Source: Nevskia sp. (GTDB taxonomy: Bacteria > Pseudomonadota > Gammaproteobacteria > Nevskiales > Nevskiaceae). From it: a DNA stretch of 64,000 nucleotides. The stretch spans positions 450,934-514,933 of the forward strand of contig NZ_JAKFUM010000003.1 in the NCBI RefSeq assembly GCF_021732705.1, given 5' to 3'. The notes under the pieces were generated by a model that was given only the letters and a program-made list of their open reading frames with translations, was not told the DNA's origin and searched no databases. The position numbers were made by a program, and so were the translations under genes. Of this stretch, positions 18,353 through 26,882 are shown in pieces (the stretch's first letter is position 1; each line of letters starts with the position of its first letter).

Positions 18353-19678
18353 TTACCCGCGCCAGACGCGGACGGCACGGCCCTCGAAGCGCTCGCCGAT
18401 GAACGGCGTGTTGCGTCCGACGCTGTTGATCGTAGCCGGCGTCAGGCGCCAATCGTTTGTCGGATCGACCAGGCACAGATCGGCCTTCGCGCCCGGCGCG
18501 AGGCTCGCGGCGGGAAGGCCCAGAATGCGGCTCGACGCCGCACTCAGGCGTTCGGCCAGCGCCAGCGGCGACAGCAGTCCGTCGTGCACCAGCCGCAGGC
18601 TCAGCGGCAGCAGCGTGTCGACGGCGGAGATCCCCGGCTCGGTCAGCGGCAGCGGATTGGTCTTGGCATCGACTTCGTGCGGCTGGTGATCGGAACAGAT
18701 CGCGTCGATCAGGCCGGAGCCGACCGCGGCGCGCAGCGCATCGCGATCGGCCCGCGCGCGCAGCGGCGGCAGCACGTGGGCCATCGCGTTGAAGCCTTCG
18801 AGATCGTGCTCGCTCAGGAACAGCTGATGCGCCGCGACATCCGCCGTCACCGGCAGGCCGCGCCGCTTGGCCGAGGCCAGCAGCTCGACGCCGCGGGCAC
18901 TGCTCAGGCGGCCGAAGTGGATGCGGGCGCCGGTGTCCTCGACCAGCGAGATCCACTGCCGCATCGCCACCGCTTCGGCGGCGACTGGAATCGGCGCGAG
19001 CCCCAGCCGCGTGGCGACGGCGCCCTCGTGAGCGCAGCCGTTGTTGGCCAGCGCGGCATCGAGCGGCACCACGTGCACGGTCATGCCGAGGCTCGCGGCG
19101 TATTCCAGCGCCCGCCGCGCAACCAGCGCGCTGGCCATCGGCGTCAGGCCGTTCGACACACCGACGCAGCCGGCGGCCTTCAGCGCGCTGATCTCGGCCA
19201 GCGCCTCGCCATCGAGGCCCTTGGTCAGTGCGCCGAGCATGTGGACGTAGGTCCCGGCCGCCGCCTTGGCGATGCGGTTGACGCGGTTGACCATCGCGGT
19301 CGAATCGATCACCGGTCGCGTGTCCGGCGGCAGGCAGATCGCGGTGATGCCGGCGGCCAGCGCGGCATGGGTTTCCGAGCGCATCGTGCCTTTCTGCGTG
19401 GCGCCCGGTTCGCGGGTGCGCGCACAGAGGTCGACCACACCCGGCAGCAGCCAGTGGCCGCTGCCGTCGATGACCTCGGCGAAGTCGCCGCCGGCGGCAT
19501 CGACGATCACGCCGTCGCGGAACGCAACATCGCCGATCGAATCGCTGCCGCTGCTCGGATCGAGACGGCGGACGTTGCGGATCAGTGTGCCGCCGTGAGG
19601 CGGGAGGCGGGAAGGGCGAGGCGTGGGAGCGACTGGCGCGTCCGGCGGAGTCATGCTGCTGCTGTCGTTACGCCTCAC
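18353..19678 (-). CDS. dihydroorotase-like protein lacking metal ligands (pyrC')
   Basis: 441 residues from a GTG three bases after the pyrB stop, where a GGGAGG site precedes it; an ATG at 19654 is an alternative. The amidohydrolase fold is recognisable (LLPGVVDLCARTREPGATQK, ICSDHQPHEVDAKTNPLPL, LGLPAASLAPGAKADLCLVD). However, the metal-binding HxH of active dihydroorotases is C85-A-R87 here. This matches the known inactive PyrC' partner that is needed for assembly of the aspartate transcarbamoylase in Pseudomonas-type class A complexes. Its N-terminal 30 residues are low-complexity Pro/Arg, encoded by a GAGGCG-type repeat. Confidence 0.88.
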   Translation of the reverse strand: MRRNDSSSMTPPDAPVAPTPRPSRLPPHGGTLIRNVRRLDPSSGSDSIGDVAFRDGVIVDAAGGDFAEVIDGSGHWLLPGVVDLCARTREPGATQKGTMRSETHAALAAGITAICLPPDTRPVIDSTAMVNRVNRIAKAAAGTYVHMLGALTKGLDGEALAEISALKAAGCVGVSNGLTPMASALVARRALEYAASLGMTVHVVPLDAALANNGCAHEGAVATRLGLAPIPVAAEAVAMRQWISLVEDTGARIHFGRLSSARGVELLASAKRRGLPVTADVAAHQLFLSEHDLEGFNAMAHVLPPLRARADRDALRAAVGSGLIDAICSDHQPHEVDAKTNPLPLTEPGISAVDTLLPLSLRLVHDGLLSPLALAERLSAASSRILGLPAASLAPGAKADLCLVDPTNDWRLTPATINSVGRNTPFIGERFEGRAVRVWRG

Positions 19679-19700
19679 GCCTCACGCCTCCCGCCTGACG
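19596..19700. repeat. GTGAGGCG/GGAGGCG iterated repeat around the pyrB-pyrC' junction
   Basis: Runs built from GTGAGGCG and GGAGGCG units occur on the plus strand at about 19596-19627 and on the minus strand at about 19670-19697. The same kind of tract appears upstream of gshB (about 22733-22750) and around the acetaldehyde dehydrogenase end (43508-43618). Here the units lie inside the start region of the dihydroorotase-like gene. Confidence 0.55.
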
Positions 19701-20650
19701 TCTTCACCGAGGATCATTGCCATCACGGCCATGCGCACCGCGATGCCGTGCTCGACCTGTTCGAGGATCAGCGACTGGTCGCCGTAGGCGACATCGCCTT
19801 CGATCTCGACGCCGCGGTTGATCGGGCCCGGATGCATGATCAGCACGTCCTTCGGCAGCTTCGCGAGGCGAGCCTTGGTCAGGCCGAAGTCGCGATGGAA
19901 TTCGCCGGTGGACGGCAGGAAGGCACCGACCATGCGCTCCTTCTGCAGTCGCAGCAGCATGATCACGTCGACGCCGGCGAGCCCGGCATCCAGATCATTG
20001 AACACGGTGACGCCCATCGCCTCGATGCCGGCAGGAATCAGCGTGCGCGGGCCGACGACGCGGATTTCGGCGGCACCGAGCGTGCGCAGCGCGTGGATGT
20101 CCGAGCGGGCGACGCGCGAGTGCAGGATGTCGCCGACGATCGCGACCTTCAGCTTCGAGAACTCGCCGCGGTGACGGCGGATCGTGAACATGTCGAGCAG
20201 CGCCTGCGTCGGGTGCGCATGGCGGCCATCACCAGCGTTCAGGATCGCGACACCGGGAGCCGCGTGCTGCGCGAAGAAATGCGCGGCACCGCTGGCTTCG
20301 TGGCGGATCACGAACATGTCGACCTGCATCGCTTCCAGCGTCTTCAGCGTGTCGAGCAGGGTTTCGCCCTTGGCCGTGCTGCTGGACGCGACCTGGATGT
20401 TGATCACGTCGGCCGACAGGCGCTTGGCCGCCAGCTCGAACGTGGTGCGGGTGCGGGTGGAGGCCTCGAAGAACAGGTTGACGACCGTCTTGCCGTGCAG
20501 CAGCGGCACTTTCCGGCCGCGGCTGCCGCGACCGCCGGCATAGCGTTCGGTCTGATCGAGGATGTCGGTCAGCAGCGGCTTCGACAGGCCTTCCATGCTC
20601 AGCAGGTGGCGCAGACGCCCGTCCGGCGTCAGTTGCAGCGGATGACTCAT
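19682..20650 (-). CDS. pyrB: aspartate carbamoyltransferase catalytic subunit
   Basis: 322 residues. The carbamoyl-phosphate site [47 protein letters not shown] and [12 protein letters not shown] are the ATCase signature. It makes carbamoyl-aspartate, the committed step of pyrimidine synthesis. Its ATG overlaps the ruvX stop by four bases (ATGA), and the inactive dihydroorotase follows after three bases. This gshB-yqgE-ruvX-pyrB-pyrC' order is common in gammaproteobacteria. No pyrR lies between ruvX and pyrB here. Confidence 0.97.
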   Translation of the reverse strand: MSHPLQLTPDGRLRHLLSMEGLSKPLLTDILDQTERYAGGRGSRGRKVPLLHGKTVVNLFFEASTRTRTTFELAAKRLSADVINIQVASSSTAKGETLLDTLKTLEAMQVDMFVIRHEASGAAHFFAQHAAPGVAILNAGDGRHAHPTQALLDMFTIRRHRGEFSKLKVAIVGDILHSRVARSDIHALRTLGAAEIRVVGPRTLIPAGIEAMGVTVFNDLDAGLAGVDVIMLLRLQKERMVGAFLPSTGEFHRDFGLTKARLAKLPKDVLIMHPGPINRGVEIEGDVAYGDQSLILEQVEHGIAVRMAVMAMILGEDVRREA

Positions 20651-21177
20651 GACGCCTCGGCTTTCAGCGGCGTCGGGCCGGGCACGGCCCAGAACTTGGC
20701 GGTGTCGCCGGACAGGTACTGCTCCAGGATCAGGCGCGCGGCGACGCCATCGCGCTCGCCCTTCTGCACGCGGTTCTTCTTGCGGCCGTCAGCGCGGGCG
20801 CTGCGGATTTCATCGTCCGCCGCACGCGAGGACATGCGTTCGTCGACCATGAACACCGGCAGGCCGTAGCGGCGGCGCAGCGTTTCGGCGAACTGCCGCG
20901 ACGGGCCGGTGATCGGCTGGTCGCCGCCATCCATGTTGACCGGCAGGCCGACGATCGCCGCATCCGGCCGCCATTCCTTCAGCAGCTTGTCGATCGCCTG
21001 CCAGTCCGGTTCGCGACCGTTGCTGAGCACCGGCAGCGGGCGGGCGAGGCGGGTCAGGTCATCGCCGACGGCGAGGCCGATGCGCTTCAGGCCGTAGTCG
21101 AAGCCGAGATAGACCCGGGTCTTGGTCGGGACCGGAGATGCGGAAGTGACGGGGGTATCGACAGGGGCCTCAGGCAT
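20647..21177 (-). CDS. ruvX: Holliday junction resolvase-like protein RuvX/YqgF
   Basis: 176 residues from the ATG that overlaps the yqgE stop by eight bases; an upstream in-frame start would give 187. The RNase-H-like fold motifs are present: [17 protein letters not shown] with the first catalytic Asp, [29 protein letters not shown] with the Glu. YqgF/RuvX proteins act on nucleic acid, and several trim the 5' end of pre-16S rRNA. The Pro/Thr-rich first 20 residues are not conserved. It is translationally coupled on both sides. Confidence 0.93.
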   Translation of the reverse strand: MPEAPVDTPVTSASPVPTKTRVYLGFDYGLKRIGLAVGDDLTRLARPLPVLSNGREPDWQAIDKLLKEWRPDAAIVGLPVNMDGGDQPITGPSRQFAETLRRRYGLPVFMVDERMSSRAADDEIRSARADGRKKNRVQKGERDGVAARLILEQYLSGDTAKFWAVPGPTPLKAEAS

Positions 21178-21730
21178 GTCCGGCGCGGCTCGCAAGATGG
21201 GAGATGTCAACGCCGATCAGCCGCGTGGCGGCGATCCAGCGTTCGGCGGCAGGGGTCTGGAACAGCACCGACGGCTTCACCGGCGCGTTCAGCCAGGAAT
21301 TCGCCAGCACTTCAGTTTCAAGCTGGCCTTCGCTCCAGCCGGCGTAGCCGAGCAGCACCAGGTACTGGCTCGGGCCCTGACCGCGGCCGATGGCGCCGAG
21401 CACGTCGCGCGAGGTGGTGATGAACAGGTCCTCGTCGACCTTCAGGGTCGAATCCCAGCCGCCGGGCGCCGTGTGGACGACGAAGCCGCGCTCCGGCTGC
21501 ACCGGGCCGCCCCAGAACACGATCGGATCGCTGTCCATCGCATCGTGATCGACGCCGATCTGGTCCAGCATGTCGGACAGCCGCAGGTCGGTCGGCCGGT
21601 TGACGACGAGGCCGAGCGCACCTTTCTCCGAGTGCTCGCACAGCAAGGTCACCGAATGACGGAAATTCTCGTCTTCGAGGCCCGGCATGGCCACGAGAAA
21701 CTGGTTGCTGAAATAGCTGTCATCGGCCAT
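21170..21730 (-). CDS. YqgE/AlgH family protein (DUF179)
   Basis: 186 residues, the normal length for DUF179. Signature segments are FLVAMPGLEDENFRHSVTLL, KGALGLVVNRPTDL, FWGGPVQPERGFVVHT and YLVLLGYAGWSEGQLE. The molecular role is unproven; AlgH affects alginate regulation in Pseudomonas. It sits in the usual place between gshB and ruvX and overlaps ruvX by eight bases. Confidence 0.93.
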   Translation of the reverse strand: MADDSYFSNQFLVAMPGLEDENFRHSVTLLCEHSEKGALGLVVNRPTDLRLSDMLDQIGVDHDAMDSDPIVFWGGPVQPERGFVVHTAPGGWDSTLKVDEDLFITTSRDVLGAIGRGQGPSQYLVLLGYAGWSEGQLETEVLANSWLNAPVKPSVLFQTPAAERWIAATRLIGVDISHLASRAGHA

Positions 21731-21774
21731 GGCGGCAGTATCCGGTTCGCGTCGAGGGCTGACAAGACGCGCGA

Positions 21775-22728
21775 TCAGCGTGCGAGCAGTCGCCGCTCGA
21801 TCGCGTCGATCAGCAGGCCGCCGATGTCGGTGCCGAATTCGGCATCGATCTCGCGCGCGCAGGTCGGGCTGGTGACGTTGATCTCGGTGAGCGCTTCGCC
21901 GATGACATCGAGCCCGACGAACAGCAGCCCGCGCCGCACCAGTTCCGGACCGACCGCTTCGGCGATGCGCTGCTGCGCCGCGGTCAGCGGCCGCGGCACG
22001 CCCTTGCCGCCGGCGGCAAGGTTGCCGCGGGTCTCGCTGCCTTGCGGAATGCGGGCGAGGCCGTACGGCACGGCCACGCCATCGACGACCAGCACCCGGG
22101 TGTCGCCATCGACGATCGCCGGCAGGTAGCGCTGCGCGACGATGGTGCGGCGGCCGTTGTCGGACAGCTGCTCGATCACCGAGCCGAGGTTCATCGCATC
22201 CGGCCCGATCCGGAAGATGCCGCTGCCGCCCATGCCGTCGAGCGGCTTGTAGATGACATCGCGATGCTCGGCGTGGAACGCGCGGAGGGTCCGGTCATCG
22301 CGCGAGAACAGGGTGGGCGGGCACAGTTCCGGGAACCAGGCGGTGAACGCCTTCTCGTTGCAGTCCCGGAGCGACGACGGCTTGTTGACCACCAGCGCGC
22401 CCTGCGCTTCGGCGCGTTCGAGCATGTAGGTGGAAGCGACGAATTCCATGTCGAACGGCGGGTCCTTGCGCATCAGGATCGCGTCGAGGCTGCCGAGCTT
22501 CACGACTTCCGGCTCGGCGGTGAACTCGAACCAGTGCTTATTGTCGTCGAACACGGTGACGGCGCGGGTGCGGCCATAGGCGATGCCGTCGCGCAGCCAG
22601 AGGTCACCCTGTTCGAGGTAGCGCAGCGCCCAGCCGCGCTTCTGCGCCGCCAGCATCAGGGCGAGCGTCGTGTCCTTGTACGGCTTGATCGACCCGATCG
22701 GGTCCATGACGATGCCTAGCGTTTTCAT
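21775..22728 (-). CDS. gshB: glutathione synthase
   Basis: 317 residues. The N-terminal LGIVMDPIGSIKPYKDTTLA and RKDPPFDMEF are diagnostic. The ATP-grasp part has VNKPSSLRDCNEKAFTAWFP, KPLDGMGGSGIFRI and EINVTSPTCAREID. It joins gamma-glutamylcysteine and glycine with ATP to form glutathione. It is first in the leftward gshB-yqgE-ruvX-pyrB-pyrC' block and diverges from the molybdopterin-domain gene. A short GGGAGGCGGGAAAG tract of the repeat family lies directly upstream of its start. Confidence 0.97.
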   Translation of the reverse strand: MKTLGIVMDPIGSIKPYKDTTLALMLAAQKRGWALRYLEQGDLWLRDGIAYGRTRAVTVFDDNKHWFEFTAEPEVVKLGSLDAILMRKDPPFDMEFVASTYMLERAEAQGALVVNKPSSLRDCNEKAFTAWFPELCPPTLFSRDDRTLRAFHAEHRDVIYKPLDGMGGSGIFRIGPDAMNLGSVIEQLSDNGRRTIVAQRYLPAIVDGDTRVLVVDGVAVPYGLARIPQGSETRGNLAAGGKGVPRPLTAAQQRIAEAVGPELVRRGLLFVGLDVIGEALTEINVTSPTCAREIDAEFGTDIGGLLIDAIERRLLAR

Positions 22729-22805
22729 CGGTTCGCGGGAGGCGGGAAAGTAGGCAAATGGTAGCGGATCGACCCACCCGCCTTCCGGCAGTCGATAATG
22801 GCTGC

Positions 22806-23858
22806 ATGTCCAATCCTTCGCTTTCGCTGATCGCGCCCCCGCTGCCGCCCGGGCAGGTGCTGACCGACAAGTTCCCGCTGGTCGGCGAACTGGCGGCGGC
22901 ACCGGGGCTGAGTGCCGCGAGCTGCCGGATCGAGATCGGCGGGCTGGTGGCTACACCGCTGAGCTTGAGCCTTGCCGAGCTGATGGCCGTGCCCGATGCC
23001 GAACGCATCGTTGACATCCATTGCGTCACCGGCTGGTCGCGCCCCAGCTTGCGCCTGCGCGGCTGGCCGCTGGCCGCCGTGCTGGCGCGTGCCGGCGTGC
23101 ACGCGGACGCGCGCTATGTGCGCTTCGTCGCGCACAGCCTGCGGGCGCATGACACCTCGCTGCCGCTGGACTTCGCGCTGGCCGATACCTGGCTCGTGCA
23201 CAGCGTCGACGGCGCACCGCTGAGTGCCGAACACGGCGGACCGATCCGCACCGTCACGCCGAGCCGCTACTTCTACAAGAGCCTGAAATGGCTTGCGAAG
23301 ATCGAACTGATGGCGGAAGACCGGCTCGGCTACTGGGAACGGGAAAGCGCGTACCACAACGAGGCCGATTTCCGCGCCGAGCAGCGCTTCGACGATGCCC
23401 GCGTCACCGCGCCGGACGCCGTCGCCGCATTCCGCGACGCCACCGATTTCGCCCCGTGGCGCGACACCGTGCTGCTGAAGGCCCGGCTCGGCGGCTGGAC
23501 GCCGAAGACCCGCGATCTGCGCGGCATTCAGGCCAAGTCCTGCAGCTTGCGCAATGCCCGCCTGGCCGAGGCCGATCTCGGCGGGGCCAACCTGAGCCTG
23601 AGCAACTGCGAAGGGGCCGATCTGCAGCGCGCCGATTTCACCAAGGCCGATCTCGAGGGCGCAAGCTTCGCCGGCGCCGACCTGCGCGGTGCCGTCATGG
23701 TCGACAGCTTCCTGTCGGCGGCCCGCTTCTATCGCGATTTCGCCAACGGCAAGCGGCTGGCCGCGCAGGTCGAAGGCTTGCGGCTGGTGCGGCCGCGCGG
23801 CCTGCTCGAATCGCAGGCGGAATTCCTGCGGCAGCAGGGGGTTGCCATTTCCGAATGA
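22806..23858 (+). CDS. molybdopterin-dependent oxidoreductase domain fused to pentapeptide repeats
   Basis: 350 residues. The first about 175 form a sulfite-oxidase/YedY-type Moco-binding domain, with the candidate Mo-ligand C73 in VDIHCVTGWSRP and the typical GGPIRTVTPSRYFYKSLKWL. After a linker, residues about 236-302 are A(D/N)L-type pentapeptide repeats (LRNARLAEADLGGANLSLS, ADFTKADLEGASFAGADLRG), which form a right-handed beta-helix. No signal peptide is visible, so it appears cytoplasmic, unlike exported YedY. Its stop overlaps the start of the cation efflux gene (ATGA). The substrate is unknown and the fusion is unusual. Confidence 0.85.
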   Translation: MSNPSLSLIAPPLPPGQVLTDKFPLVGELAAAPGLSAASCRIEIGGLVATPLSLSLAELMAVPDAERIVDIHCVTGWSRPSLRLRGWPLAAVLARAGVHADARYVRFVAHSLRAHDTSLPLDFALADTWLVHSVDGAPLSAEHGGPIRTVTPSRYFYKSLKWLAKIELMAEDRLGYWERESAYHNEADFRAEQRFDDARVTAPDAVAAFRDATDFAPWRDTVLLKARLGGWTPKTRDLRGIQAKSCSLRNARLAEADLGGANLSLSNCEGADLQRADFTKADLEGASFAGADLRGAVMVDSFLSAARFYRDFANGKRLAAQVEGLRLVRPRGLLESQAEFLRQQGVAISE

Positions 23859-24775
23859 TGAACAACTCGCCGTTGCGGTTCGCCGCGTTGTCGGTCGCCA
23901 CGGCCTGCGTGGTGCTGACTTTGAAGCTGGCCGCGTGGTACGTCAGCGGCTCGGTCGGGTTGCTGTCGGATGCACTAGAGACGCTGACCAATGTCGGTGG
24001 CGCGCTGATGGCGCTGACCATGCTGCGGCTGGCGATGCAGCCGCCGGACGAGATCCACGCCTACGGCCACGCCAAGGCCGAGTACTTCTCCAGCGGCTTC
24101 GAAGGCATGCTGATCTTCGTGGCCGCGATCCTGATCGCGATCGAAGCCGTGCCGCGCCTGTTCGCGCCGCAGCCGATCGAGGCGCCGGGCCTCGGTCTCG
24201 GCATCGCCGTGGTCGCCACGGTGATCAACTTGGTCGTCGCGCGGCTCCTCAAGCGCGCCGGCAAGCGCCTGAATTCCCTGACGCTGGATGCCGATTCCCG
24301 GCACCTCATGACCGATGTCTGGACCACCGTCGGCGTGCTCGTCGGCCTGCTGCTGGTGGTGGTCACCGGCTGGCTGTGGCTCGATGCCGCGATTGCGCTG
24401 CTGGTCGCCGCCCATGTGTTGCTGGAAGGCTTGAGTCTGGTTCGCGAAGCGGCCAGCGGCCTGATGGACGCGGCGTGGCCGGATGCCGAACTGGCCGAGC
24501 TGAACACGGTGCTCGACGCCTTCCGGGCCGAAGGCGCGCCGGGCGAGATCGAGTTCCATGCCATCCGCACGCGGCAGGCCGCCGCGCTGCGTTTCGTCGA
24601 CTTTCACGTGCTGGTGCCCGGCGAGTGGTCAGTGCAGCGCGGCCACGACCTGATCGAGCGGATCGAGCAGGCGCTCGGCGAAAAGCTGCCGCAACTGGCA
24701 GTCAACGCCCATCTGGAGCCGTCGGAAGACCCGCGGTCCTACGAAGACGAAGGTATCGCGCGCTTTCGCACCTGA
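23855..24775 (+). CDS. cation diffusion facilitator family transporter
   Basis: 306 residues with the CDF layout: six predicted TM helices in the first about 200 residues (ALSVATACVVLTLKLAAWYV, LLSDALETLTNVGGALMALT, HAYGHAKAEYFSSGFEGMLI with the conserved HxxGHxKxE) and a C-terminal cytoplasmic metallochaperone-like domain. CDF proteins export Zn, Fe, Co, Ni or Mn ions by proton antiport. Metal specificity is not certain, since the first membrane metal motif is D-A-L-E-T. It starts at an ATG overlapping the upstream stop, indicating translational coupling to the Moco-domain gene. Confidence 0.9.
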   Translation: MMNNSPLRFAALSVATACVVLTLKLAAWYVSGSVGLLSDALETLTNVGGALMALTMLRLAMQPPDEIHAYGHAKAEYFSSGFEGMLIFVAAILIAIEAVPRLFAPQPIEAPGLGLGIAVVATVINLVVARLLKRAGKRLNSLTLDADSRHLMTDVWTTVGVLVGLLLVVVTGWLWLDAAIALLVAAHVLLEGLSLVREAASGLMDAAWPDAELAELNTVLDAFRAEGAPGEIEFHAIRTRQAAALRFVDFHVLVPGEWSVQRGHDLIERIEQALGEKLPQLAVNAHLEPSEDPRSYEDEGIARFRT

Positions 24776-24907
24776 TCGCCTGCGACGGCGTTCTGCCCGC
24801 ACGGCAACGGTGCGCGGCGCACCGGACTGGGCTGCATTTGCTGTGGCGGCCGCGACGAGTCATCCCTACACTCTGCGTGAACAGTCGTGTTCCGACGGAG
24901 TGATCGG

Positions 24908-26710
24908 ATGTCCATCGTGTTGAAAAGCTTGAAGGTTTCAGTGCATGCGCTGATGTGCGCCGCCACGGTCGGACTGCTCGCGGCCTGTTCCGGCAGCTCC
25001 GCCCCGGACACGGCATCGAGCAGCCCCCTGCAGGCGCCGCCGGATGCGCCCGGCGTCACCAACACGGTGCCGGCCACGCCCAGCGCTGGCCAGAGCCGCG
25101 CAGGGCAGGTCTACAACGTCAGCATCCGGGCGCCGGCGACCGGCGACACGATGGTGTTCACCGTGTTTGAACCGGCCACCGTCACCGGCGGCCGGCGCTA
25201 TCCGCTGGTGCTGCACAGCCACGGGTTCTCGGCCAGCCGCCAGACCTCGCTCGCCAGCAATTCGGCGACCAGCGCGCTGAGCCCCGGCACGGCGGAAATC
25301 CCGATGCTGGTGGCCCAGGGCTACGGCGTGATTTCGATCGACGAGCGCGGCCACGGCGAATCCAGCGGCACGATCCGGGTGATGGACCCGGATTTCGAAG
25401 GCCGTGACCTGATCGCCGTGCTCGATTGGGCCGAAGTCCGTCTCGACTGGCTCGCCCGCGGCCGCAGCGCCGACGGCCGCGATCCGGACAATCTGGTCGT
25501 CGGCGCTATCGGCGGCTCCTACGGCGGCATGTACCAGTTCCTGCTGAACAACATCGACCCGCGCCGTCGCCTCGATGCCTTGGTGCCCGAAATCGCTCCG
25601 AACGATCTGACCTACAGCCTGTTCCCGAACGGCACGATCAAGGCCGGTTGGGATTCGGCGCTGTTCTTGCTCGGCAACACCGCCGGCAGCGGCCTCGATC
25701 GCGGCCACTTCGATCCGTACATCCAGCGGCTGTTCACGACCGACCTGCTGACCAACCAGATCGCGCCCGATCATCTCGACTTCTTCCGCTATCACTCGAA
25801 CGCGTACTTCTGCAACGGCCAGCGGGTGGCGACCAACGGCGGCGCCGGCACCACGCCGGGCTTCTCGCCAACGCCGCCGCCGAGAGTCAACGCGCTGTTC
25901 TGGCAGGGCTTCCGCGACACGCTGTTCAACTTCAACGAAGGCTTCGCCAACTACCAGTGCTACCGGCAGGCCGGCGGCGACGTGCGCCTGCTGACCTACC
26001 AGTTCGGCCACAACGCCATTCCGCTGATTCCGGACCCGGGTGCGCTGCTGCACCAGCCGCTCGGCGACTCGCTGCGCACGCAGTGCGGCGTGGTCCAGAA
26101 AAGCGATGCGACCATCGCCTTCTTCAACGAGTACCTGAAGGGCCAGCGCGGCGCGACCAATGCCGTGGTGCCGAACCGGGTCTGCCTGTCGCTGTCCGGC
26201 ACCGATGCCGTGCAGGTCGACACCGTGGCGCGCGGCACCGGCGGCACGCCGATCACGATTCCGGATACGCAGGTCGTCACCGGGCTGATCGACGTGCCGG
26301 TGATCGCGCCGCTCGGCATCACGGCCGATGCCGCTGGCACCGTGCTTGGCGGCATTCCGCACCTGCGCGTGACCGTCACCGACACGCTGCCGGTCCCGGT
26401 GCTGAACAGCGATCCGATCGTGTTCGTCGGCGTTGGCCATCGTCGCGCTGCCGGCCCGCTGCGGTCCTGGGATCTGGTCGACAACCAGGTCACGCCGCTG
26501 CGCGGTTACGGCGTGCACGATGTCGACCTGATCGGCGTCGCCGAGCGCCTGCTGCCGGGCGACGAGCTGGCGCTGCTGTTCTACGGCGGCCACGACCAGT
26601 ATCACGTCACCGGCAGCCTGAACGTCGCCAGCCCGACGATCACCACGGTGCGGATCGCCGGCCAGGTCTGGATGCCGCTGCTCGGGCCGCTGGCGAACAG
26701 CGGGCAGTAG
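24908..26710 (+). CDS. lipoprotein alpha/beta-hydrolase, CocE/X-Pro peptidase-like
   Basis: 600 residues. The N terminus is a lipoprotein signal with lipobox LLAAC, so the mature protein starts at Cys about 25 and is membrane-anchored outside the cytoplasm. The fold shows an oxyanion HSHGFSASR, ISIDERGHGESSG, and nucleophile Ser in IGGSYGGMYQF; the C-terminal half (PVIAPLGITADAAGTVLGGI onward) resembles the jelly-roll of S15/CocE hydrolases. Substrate unknown (peptide or ester). The start is preceded by GGAG. A hairpin after the gene probably ends its transcript. Confidence 0.82.
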   Translation: MSIVLKSLKVSVHALMCAATVGLLAACSGSSAPDTASSSPLQAPPDAPGVTNTVPATPSAGQSRAGQVYNVSIRAPATGDTMVFTVFEPATVTGGRRYPLVLHSHGFSASRQTSLASNSATSALSPGTAEIPMLVAQGYGVISIDERGHGESSGTIRVMDPDFEGRDLIAVLDWAEVRLDWLARGRSADGRDPDNLVVGAIGGSYGGMYQFLLNNIDPRRRLDALVPEIAPNDLTYSLFPNGTIKAGWDSALFLLGNTAGSGLDRGHFDPYIQRLFTTDLLTNQIAPDHLDFFRYHSNAYFCNGQRVATNGGAGTTPGFSPTPPPRVNALFWQGFRDTLFNFNEGFANYQCYRQAGGDVRLLTYQFGHNAIPLIPDPGALLHQPLGDSLRTQCGVVQKSDATIAFFNEYLKGQRGATNAVVPNRVCLSLSGTDAVQVDTVARGTGGTPITIPDTQVVTGLIDVPVIAPLGITADAAGTVLGGIPHLRVTVTDTLPVPVLNSDPIVFVGVGHRRAAGPLRSWDLVDNQVTPLRGYGVHDVDLIGVAERLLPGDELALLFYGGHDQYHVTGSLNVASPTITTVRIAGQVWMPLLGPLANSGQ

Positions 26711-26736
26711 CGGCCAGCCGTTCCACCGCCCTCCTC

Positions 26737-26756
26737 ATTCCGGCGCAGGCGGGAAT
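26737..26756. repeat. single REP-like element
   Basis: ATTCCGGCGCAGGCGGGAAT is an imperfect palindrome of the widespread proteobacterial REP type. I see one copy here, 26 bases after the hydrolase stop. Confidence 0.5.
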
Positions 26757-26801
26757 CCAGCCTGCGCTCATCGACCCGGCGCGCTAACCGCGGGGCGGGG
26801 C

Positions 26802-26833
26802 CCTGCGGGCACCCGGTGACCGGTGCCCGCAGG
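26802..26833 (+). terminator. 12-bp perfect hairpin after the lipoprotein hydrolase
   Basis: CCTGCGGGCACC and GGTGCCCGCAGG are perfect inverted arms with an 8-base loop. There is no T tract. It lies just before the promoter of the next gene. Confidence 0.6.
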
Positions 26834-26842
26834 CCCGACCGT

Positions 26843-26848
26843 TACAAT
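26843..26848 (+). promoter_or_regulatory. -10 box of the FAD-oxidase gene
   Basis: TACAAT matches the sigma-70 -10 consensus in five of six positions and lies 34 bases before the chosen ATG at 26883. The in-frame ATG that overlaps the box (26847) is therefore unlikely to be the start. The -35 region is weak and falls in the preceding hairpin. Confidence 0.5.
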
Positions 26849-26882
26849 GCGCGTCTTGACTCACGCTGACCCGATCACCGCC

